Origin: Calothrix sp. NIES-2100
GTDB taxonomy: Bacteria; Cyanobacteriota; Cyanobacteriia; Cyanobacteriales; Nostocaceae
Direction: 5' to 3'
Length of the DNA: 64,000 nt
NCBI RefSeq assembly: GCF_002368195.1
Contig: NZ_AP018178.1
Coordinates: 1,434,238 to 1,498,237 of the forward strand
Part shown: positions 61,201 to 64,000 of the stretch, piece after piece
How positions within the stretch are numbered: position 1 is the stretch's first letter
Layout: the number at the start of each line of letters is the position of its first letter
Position numbers and translations under genes: made by a program
The notes under the pieces: model-generated
Told to the model about the DNA's origin: nothing
Databases searched by the model: none
What the model saw: only the letters and a program-made list of their open reading frames with translations

Positions 61201-64000
61201 TGTGACTGTCAATGCCACCAAGGGAAATGTTAATGTTCTCGCTAGTGAAGATGCTTTCCTTTCGAGTGATGCTACAGCCATTACCGTTGCCGTATCCCTG
61301 ATCAGTGCTGCTTTAGGCGTGGCGATAGTTGAAAACAAAATTAACAGCACAATTCAAGCTTGGGTTGATAATGATTCCTCTACAGCTTGGACAACTGGTA
61401 CTCCAGTCACAACTATTAACTCAGTCAACACTACAGTCTATGCAGATTCTATTGCCAACATTGATAAAACCTTAACTGCGGGTGTTTCTGCTGCGACTGT
61501 CGGTATAGCCGGCAACGAATCCGAAGCCAATATTCAAACAGCAGTCAAAGCCTTTGTCGAAGGTACAAAACTGGCATCAACTGGTGATGTGGAAATCAAG
61601 TCAACAGCCAACAACCGCGCCAGAAGTTCTGCAAATGGCGGTGCAGCAGGTGGATTAGCTGTGACGGCGATGGTTTCCCATGTCAACTTGGGTAAAGGAA
61701 ATGATGTCAACGAATTAGAAGCAATCCTGGGAGACGGTACACAAGTAACAGCCAAAAACTTGAAAATTACCGCTACCAGCACCGATGACTTGTTAGCCGA
61801 AAGCGTCGCCGCCGGTGCAGGTTTAGTAGCAGCCGGAGGAGCAAAATCTACCCTCAACAGTGATTATGCCACCATTGGTCAAATTGGCGACAATACCAAA
61901 ATTACAGTTCAAAATCTCTCCATTCTCTCCAAACATACCCAAGATGTTGATTCCGCCGCCGACAGTTTTAGCTTCGGTGCAGGAGTTGGTAACGGTGCAG
62001 GTGTAGATAATGAAATTACCTCTAAAGCCAATGTCGATATTGGTACTAACAGTAGCGTCACTGCTGATACCGTCATCATCAACGCCATCAACCGACTGAA
62101 CAAAGATAAATTTGTTAATGCTCAAAATCAACAACTCGGCCCCATCGGATTAGTCAATTCAGCCAACCTGAAATCAGGCTCGGCTGGTGGAGGAGTCCTG
62201 ACAGTTCTAGAAAGTGGCACAGATATTGGTACATCGACGAATCCCTTTGAAGCTTTAGTCAATATTGGCAACAGCACTAACATTACCGTTAATGGCACAA
62301 ATGCTAATCCAGGTACGCTGCGAATTGAAACCTTGAATGAAGTGACTGCCTATGATTTAGTCATAGTGGAAAGTGCCGGTTTGTTTGCAATGGGTGTGGG
62401 TTTATCGAGAATAGATGCCAATACTCAAGCTGGGGTGAATTTAGATGGAGCAACCTTAGAAAATAAAACCGGGGATGTTTACCTCACCTCTCGTACCGAC
62501 TCAAGCTTGAATCCTAGTGCCAATCTCCTGATCCTAGCAGGAGGTTCACCTATTTCCGCCGCCGTTAATGCTGGCGATGCCAAAACCACTACTAATGCTA
62601 GCAATCAAATCAAAGTTGATGATTCAGTTATTAAAGCTAGTGATATTCGTCTCTATGCGGGACGCGATAGCTTTGCAGTTTCCAACCTCATAGACAGTTT
62701 CGCTAATGCCGAAATTACCACCGCAAGTCTTGGCTTTGGTATTAGTATTCCGGTCTTAAATGCAACCATAAACGAAACTAACAAGGTAGATATTACAGGC
62801 ACAACTCAGCTTCTCGCCTTGGAAGATGTTAACCTAGTTGCGAAAAAAGGTGTTGGTGCAGGTTCTGGTCAAAGAGCCAGAACCGATGGATTAGTGGTGA
62901 ATTTAGCAATTCCTCCCTACGGTTTCCCACTTACTCCTGATGCTTCCAGACCGACTATTAAGGCAACTGATAATAGCATCAGTCAAGTCAACATTGATAC
63001 GACTACTAGCATTGAAGCCGGGATTAATAACAAGGCATTAGTCCACATTAAGCCTCTGGACTTGAGAAATAGTAGTGGTACTTTAGTAAAACAATTAGAT
63101 GATTCTAAACTAGGAACACTACTAACTAAAGCTGAGAAAATCGCTCTAGGATTACCAGAAGATGCGGCTTATGAGTACAGCAGTTTAGATTTGGATAAAA
63201 TTGCCTTTAGCATTTCTACAGGTACGGTTGTACAAGCGATCGCCGGTTCATATAACAAAGGCAACGCCGGCCATTACTATCAATATAAACTCCCAACGAC
63301 AGGGGCATCCGATGACATTGTTCTCCAAGATGAAGACTTTTCTAATACTGCCAGATGGACAGATTTGGGTACAACTCTCACCGCAGAGCAGCAAGCAGAA
63401 CTAGCAGTTTATCGCAGTGATGTCACCATTACCTTAAAAGCTCAACTCAAAGATAAATTCTACGCGATTAAACCCAAAGACCTAGATAAAATCAGCTTGT
63501 CCTATGCCAATGCTGGCAACCTGTTATTAGATCAAAGGGAGAAAATCCTAGCTTGGATAGACAATCATGCAGGAAATACGGAAGCGATCGCTCGTTATCA
63601 AGTACAGTTGGCAGAAGTAGAAGCCACACTCCAAGAATTAGGTCTGTTTGAGACGATTCAGGTGAATGGGCAAACTGTCAAGGCTGTCAAGAAGGAATTA
63701 GATATTATCTCTGTCAACCTGCCAAATATTTACGCTGCTCCCGGTGGTATCTTTATCGAAGCCGACAGCATGACAGCTAGCAATTTCACTAGCTTAGTCG
63801 GTAGCGCACTCAAAGCCAAAGCAGGCGCAGAAATTGACATCCTCAACCAGTCACCTTTTGCTATTAACGTTAATGACACAATTATCCGCGATAACAAACG
63901 AGTCACCGTAGTTGATGGTAAGTACACTGTTCTGCAACCAGGAAATGTTTACGTTAACAACGTGCTGGCGGGTGGTGCAAGCGTTAGTGTTACACCCAAC
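49298..64000 (+). CDS. Giant DUF4347 repeat protein (incomplete, runs off the right edge)
   Basis: One open frame of at least 4,901 codons from ATG 49298; I checked its frame at the start, near 55.1 kb and at the right edge. Residues 25-180 are a DUF4347 domain with IHFVTHGSDENIQLG (His80-Gly81), ILFYGCNVA (Gly122-Cys123) and GGDWDLE. Next come beta-rich segments, then NHG-type repeats (about residues 660-1945), then Gly/Ala/Ser-rich repeats (about 1965-4470). There is no Sec signal peptide; DUF4347 proteins are thought to leave by type I secretion with a C-terminal signal, which would lie outside the window. A cell-surface or secreted adhesin or matrix role is inferred. There is no strong SD. 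Confidence 0.85.
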   Translation, partial: MLDSNSFSESNSNSLVPINQISNPNEILFIGSNIDNYQNLLSNLNTNIQVFQLNLDNDIYDISNVLSEYSNISAIHFVTHGSDENIQLGSTNLNSQTLGNYQNNLASWRNVLTNDGDILFYGCNVAASDEGLNLIQNISNITGADVAASDDLTGSQFQGGDWDLEVNTGNIETILPWQSTTLNNFNSVLSTISSDTTISSNQTYNDGLTISGGDVTISGNVKISIDGDFLLESGRKITGNNDGNADSLTIELTYSGATDLLVDKLENLDNVTIQGLIGGLGLNNITITAKNINIADSATLLTRQIGLTDFNNGNYITANSIGASGDITMTARNITIGDSATTAANGGAEILANVESGSSYTAGKIKLNTFDKDTRAPLAFGGTSQLSKISLDEATFKGGSIEIKSEAKDVAYNKDVPQAVTEAFGFFNLDDSILYQLQSLGIPLAVQVRSSESSVKINNSTINSSGDVTISSDAEVDSSVEAISMTGSVAELALSAVLGKQVRFAGAGGNAKGIAETTIDGNSIITASGGVNVKSNVKTTAKVEASIFANANTLLVNNLKVGSFNYPEDAVDLGFTAAAAVTNTTSKATLGSNSSITAGGNVKVDAIGAVDSQAKAKTTVWINGKVGIGVAVNDDKTDILTTVNGNITAGGLTTVKEKTTFDKSKINNNTISFQDGHTFKTGDKFVYGADLDPAGLLTKGAVYDVLVLDDKTIALTPENALDGVIDIDNSQVNSGVQHGFSRLDSLTFDGSSGSVINADTDTLTINNHGLVQGQKVIYYADPITTEDEEVGDLQTGGTYFVIFVDNNHIKLAENQDDVVSNTPVDLTVTVGKEHRISFYDRKTEDTPKFDSATAVNATNDSITIANHGLYTGQLITYNNNGGTSISVAAGNTNEAINNGESYFVIKKDDNTIKLAATYQDAIDYDISTDTGTAINISAVGSGEHKFTYEVAEFTFDPQSSIVDSEKNIFTVTNHGFKTGDRILYEVDQSVAKPAETVSYLTFEPTDKTSLINVTNNSINVGNNTYNTKDTITFKQLTDLGVSSNTLYAAPLTLGLTLDKNQQYYIIRTDDNTVKLALTLDDANNGKAIDISNTRCSNVNTTTNTITKANHGYQTGNVIDQSNLNALLEISLNASDKYYVIRTDDNTIKLALTLQDANQGNALDLVSTENSNVNLTNNTITKTSHGYKTGDTINLTDLNILLNVGLAKNNQYYVIRNDDNSIGLALTQADANDNIALDLTGTKSKNVNIQTNVITKANHGYQTGNVIDQNALATLLESITLDQNSQYYVIRNDDSSIKLALTQADATNGIALDITATQSSNVNVSTNIITKSSHGYQTGDVISLTTLATILGTTTTSYSGANSTSYSGAGTTDFSGGEETTNYKATFLDVNLETNNEYYVIPDGNNSFKLARNATDARNGIALDLISSSNNSSSVNLTNNTIIRNNHGYQVGDKITLSDLQTLINTATTIYRDSFTLNSPLYKNDSYYIIKDGSQNIKLALTEADAENGVAIDLVVSSDLDLTNDTIYLPGHGLKTGDKVTYQVDFLGATGTPIQYDNNGVNTPLVAKQDYWVIVEDANRIKIALSKVNAENGQYLNLTVGSTDASHSFAVTDKLTEGDNPIENLADGSYYYAIAIDANRFMLAETDGAALLADPIKLKGDAIDISTTGLDPGNHGLSPEKFLTFDGSSASIVNDTNDTLTIANHGLVNGQVVTYTSDATAKESIGELTSKEDYFVIVVDNNTIKLANTLDDAAKGNALDLNIAAGNTHKLAYEKFAKTTKTPSNINSSNDTISIANHGLTTGDFVTYNVSGGTAIGTGTNSTLVDKTGYFAIVVDQNTIKLAATLAEAIATTPTAIDITADGTGTDTFSYGTSSLTFDPTNIQVVDPTQETFTITDHGFKTGDRVLYQGNTVLNQSIGNLTSGEYYYVVNIGKDSFKLAATKEQALLAEPVIGEHTLTAVSDPVGISIKADLKKATDVIDTKGALGSVPKWRDLLRNAPIGLMVAAGAGLTNAINPNTIKNELKKGLKIEAKDQLALGLSVGVNLVKHTVNATVGGTLNSGADINIEALGSQFFQNLVEGSTSLDEGALNVAVAVAVGSFTNNVQAIVADNAVIDAVGKLDVTSTLTYPLALKSLVEDTNSTDEKTRSKAIGKWADLAFDFLFGGKLGLDNFFNTFVSTKNKGKVNYTKNKDTKAVTGNSQGVDVGIALTAAFNLFDNDSRAIIGSGARINQNIQNNTQAVSVNAVTDITLLNMAGIINLDLALDVAFKGNTRQEIGKGGRKQWEEVFNIYGNRAKNGFGASVLFQGMTNKTIAKIRDAARVHTGSLGDGLEVKAKENVFVLDLNQSGGQADDIGLTGTGGWALQVSDTIAQIGSGVIIAGGPLYLDADSNVGRISYFGAHQASAGSLGIGATVAVNKVIRNTRAVIGNEVQLKDDINVETINDLFSYLQVPDALTIFNTKGEIENYNTGANLNIDITGNSNILNAKGRKVLDVNARNSGYVVSATLAGYVAREADDENNNVTSGTNAADSPSGFGLGVAGSVSVTDADEKAQAYINATGNIQVSAPSTSLGAIDLYSENETAFGTGSGATSLIKSQKQTTKIGLAGAVSTNNIEHNTRSFINGANVITNNHVTLNAEENSRIISVAVGLAGAKVEQDPAQGNGTSVNTFSGTGSVTWSKFDNIVEAFGKDTTINLSSGNLSVTATDNSEIIGVAGAVTLSLVRGNLSNAASGAFGLAVAVNQIDNKVRAYLSNAVVQAADVSLDATSTAEIYAVTVGGTFSDASSVSLGAFSISGTGAGSQNKIDSTIEALIEANSQVTTTGTGAVALSAVDDSYILAIAGGIAIASARGIETSAAIGFGAAISNNTITAKARAKIDKSKVTAAGNITLNSKSTANIFALSISAAGAGSSSTVGSGFTIAAAGAGSNNEITQTIESVILNGSDVKNINSGSKIELIAINDSEIDADAGGVAVAVALGQTSATSISVGVSAAVNKFDADTRAEIDNSKVTSPGDITLKADSTTHINAVAWTGAVAVGSSSTSTGLAFTGAGVGTGNKIDNIIEARIDNNSTVISGGNISLSAIDDSLIDADAGAIALALSRSSTAGGAGSGSLGIAISKNDITNDTNATIDQATVNTSNGKIELTAKSTATVNALSLSGAFSGTLTGGATGSFSGAGSGSGNTIKNTITAKIRNNANVDATADIKVEAIDTSTITADAGGFAIAVSLGNNTSVAGSIGLSIGINDIDNTIQALIEGTNTTVDTTTGGVTVKATSDSTIDNFVLGGSVAAAIGSTAIALAGSGASGDNEINNTIEAAVKDNAVVTARNKVLISATDISDITSDAGGGSLSFAFSGNNAVAIAIGVALANNTINNQVSAYIDNAKASSTNNNLEITADSEATITAKSVAVSIAIAVGQSVGAGFSGGGAGATNVILSNTNAYINNSTINNVGDLKLTATSDNTIDADVVAIAGSGAGGASGAGVAAAIGGSLARNYIGYEANGNKKADAAQVRAYIQDSSINARGALSLTATATDTITADVGAGALAIAASSELAVSLVGAGAVAENKVAAKVKAFIDGDGATGIFANSIALKADDTTINTARVGAASVGLSLSGTSSVAASIGLSIARNKINNEVQAYIQNANNKVEARNGSLTVEAIERSTITSNAVAVSVSLAISLDIFSASLALSGVGAESTNIVNNSVKAYVDGSTIETKGGNDKDIKLDAQSTSQISALAGAVGVAGSGGLFAAAGTIGVSLARNLIGYDSITDDSGYGNEVLAYIKDSTATSTGDIKVYATNTDTIETVSFAASVAIAVGIGLAGAGAGAESTSKMASKVHAYLENTQAIAGVDLEVKATSDSQVTKAHTVGAAIAAVIGTGGAVSVAASNVVNEIKNNVQAYVKSDTAKKIEATTGNVFISADVSRARISNVTAVTASIAVDTSLSGFAFSGGGVGLYNTIDNDVDAHITGPVTVNATKGNVNVLASEDAFLSSDATAITVAVSLISAALGVAIVENKINSTIQAWVDNDSSTAWTTGTPVTTINSVNTTVYADSIANIDKTLTAGVSAATVGIAGNESEANIQTAVKAFVEGTKLASTGDVEIKSTANNRARSSANGGAAGGLAVTAMVSHVNLGKGNDVNELEAILGDGTQVTAKNLKITATSTDDLLAESVAAGAGLVAAGGAKSTLNSDYATIGQIGDNTKITVQNLSILSKHTQDVDSAADSFSFGAGVGNGAGVDNEITSKANVDIGTNSSVTADTVIINAINRLNKDKFVNAQNQQLGPIGLVNSANLKSGSAGGGVLTVLESGTDIGTSTNPFEALVNIGNSTNITVNGTNANPGTLRIETLNEVTAYDLVIVESAGLFAMGVGLSRIDANTQAGVNLDGATLENKTGDVYLTSRTDSSLNPSANLLILAGGSPISAAVNAGDAKTTTNASNQIKVDDSVIKASDIRLYAGRDSFAVSNLIDSFANAEITTASLGFGISIPVLNATINETNKVDITGTTQLLALEDVNLVAKKGVGAGSGQRARTDGLVVNLAIPPYGFPLTPDASRPTIKATDNSISQVNIDTTTSIEAGINNKALVHIKPLDLRNSSGTLVKQLDDSKLGTLLTKAEKIALGLPEDAAYEYSSLDLDKIAFSISTGTVVQAIAGSYNKGNAGHYYQYKLPTTGASDDIVLQDEDFSNTARWTDLGTTLTAEQQAELAVYRSDVTITLKAQLKDKFYAIKPKDLDKISLSYANAGNLLLDQREKILAWIDNHAGNTEAIARYQVQLAEVEATLQELGLFETIQVNGQTVKAVKKELDIISVNLPNIYAAPGGIFIEADSMTASNFTSLVGSALKAKAGAEIDILNQSPFAINVNDTIIRDNKRVTVVDGKYTVLQPGNVYVNNVLAGGASVSVTPN
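52622..53850 (+). repeat. Tandem 222-nt repeats inside the giant gene
   Basis: The codon pair for Asn/Ser-His-Gly recurs at 52622, 52844, 53066, 53291 and 53630, so the first three intervals are 222, 222 and 225 bases (74-75 residues). Each unit reads ITKxxHGYxTGxxI, then a helix, YYVIRxDDxxIKLALTxxDA and ALDL. The last interval (339) includes an extra block of TTSYSGA-like 27-base minisatellite units at about 53354-53440. Looser related units occupy 51280-52550 and 53850-55130. Confidence 0.85.
57900..60500 (+). repeat. Tandem 372-375-nt repeats inside the giant gene
   Basis: The ADAGG-like motif recurs near 58195, 58567, 58942, 59317 and 59688, giving intervals of about 372, 375, 375 and 371 bases (124-125 residues). 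Each unit consists of two halves of about 62 residues, with AxSxSxIxAxA-type strands, a Gly/Ala-rich stretch and an NxIxNxIxAxI segment. Similar but more diverged units extend from about 55.2 to 62.7 kb. The antisense strand shows long Ala/Pro/Val-rich frames purely as a shadow of this periodicity. Confidence 0.8.

Noticed and set aside
50602..63927. Many minus-strand reading frames rich in Ala, Pro and Val
   Set aside because: They are shadows of the regular Gly/Ala/Ser codons of the giant plus-strand gene; their equal lengths follow the repeat period.

Overview
The window comes from a filamentous, probably heterocyst-forming cyanobacterium of the Nostocales. The evidence is the dense scatter of the HIP1 octamer GCGATCGC, several heptamer or nonamer short tandem repeats (STRRs), small palindromic elements typical of that order, moderate to low G+C, and gene types common in Nostoc, Calothrix and Tolypothrix relatives. 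I see no tRNA, rRNA, CRISPR array or complete insertion sequence.

Layout. 0.5-3.1 kb: a hypothetical protein, the 3' part of an O-methyltransferase gene and an Rpn-type (DUF2887) nuclease. 3.2-8.4 kb: an ABC exporter, a GNAT acetyltransferase whose end is supplied by a MITE-like element, an aldo/keto reductase, a TauE/SafE permease and an alpha/beta hydrolase. 8.5-25.7 kb: an oxidative organosulfur or xenobiotic catabolism region with an FAD monooxygenase-like protein, an amidohydrolase, three NtaA/SnaA/DszA-type flavin monooxygenases (one internally deleted), an SDR, a DMT exporter and a sulfonate/taurine-type ABC transporter. It is interspersed with HAD, RibD-like and methyltransferase genes, several of them broken. 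26.2-31.2 kb: a HEAT-repeat pseudogene, then a chromate-resistance-like cluster (ChrB, MFS, ABM, ChrB C-terminal domain, cupin) facing an AhpD-like gene. 31.4-44.8 kb: a second sulfur region with an SfnB/DszC-like flavoprotein, remnants of ssuB, ssuD-like and ssuA genes, a ferritin-like protein, metQ-metN-metI-metQ, remnants of metY and metX, a flippase, a cysteine-dioxygenase-like protein and a class II aldolase. 46-49.1 kb: a tryptophan-halogenase-family flavoprotein and an unknown 246-residue protein. 49.3 kb to the right edge: one uninterrupted reading frame of at least 4,900 codons, a giant DUF4347 protein made of tandem repeats.

How the genes work together. Many genes could import sulfur compounds (sulfonate-type ABC systems, MetNIQ), cleave C-S bonds with reduced flavin (LLM monooxygenases, SfnB-like enzyme), export or dispose of sulfite (TauE/SafE), or incorporate sulfur into amino acids (MetY/MetX). 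Most striking is the number of broken genes in these regions. At least seven junctions look like deletions of a few hundred bases to about a kilobase that truncate or fuse neighbours, and others carry single in-frame stops, including three amber codons within 4 kb. Intact paralogues survive beside several of the wrecks. I read this as recent, local decay of a redundant sulfur-scavenging island, although assembly error must be excluded.
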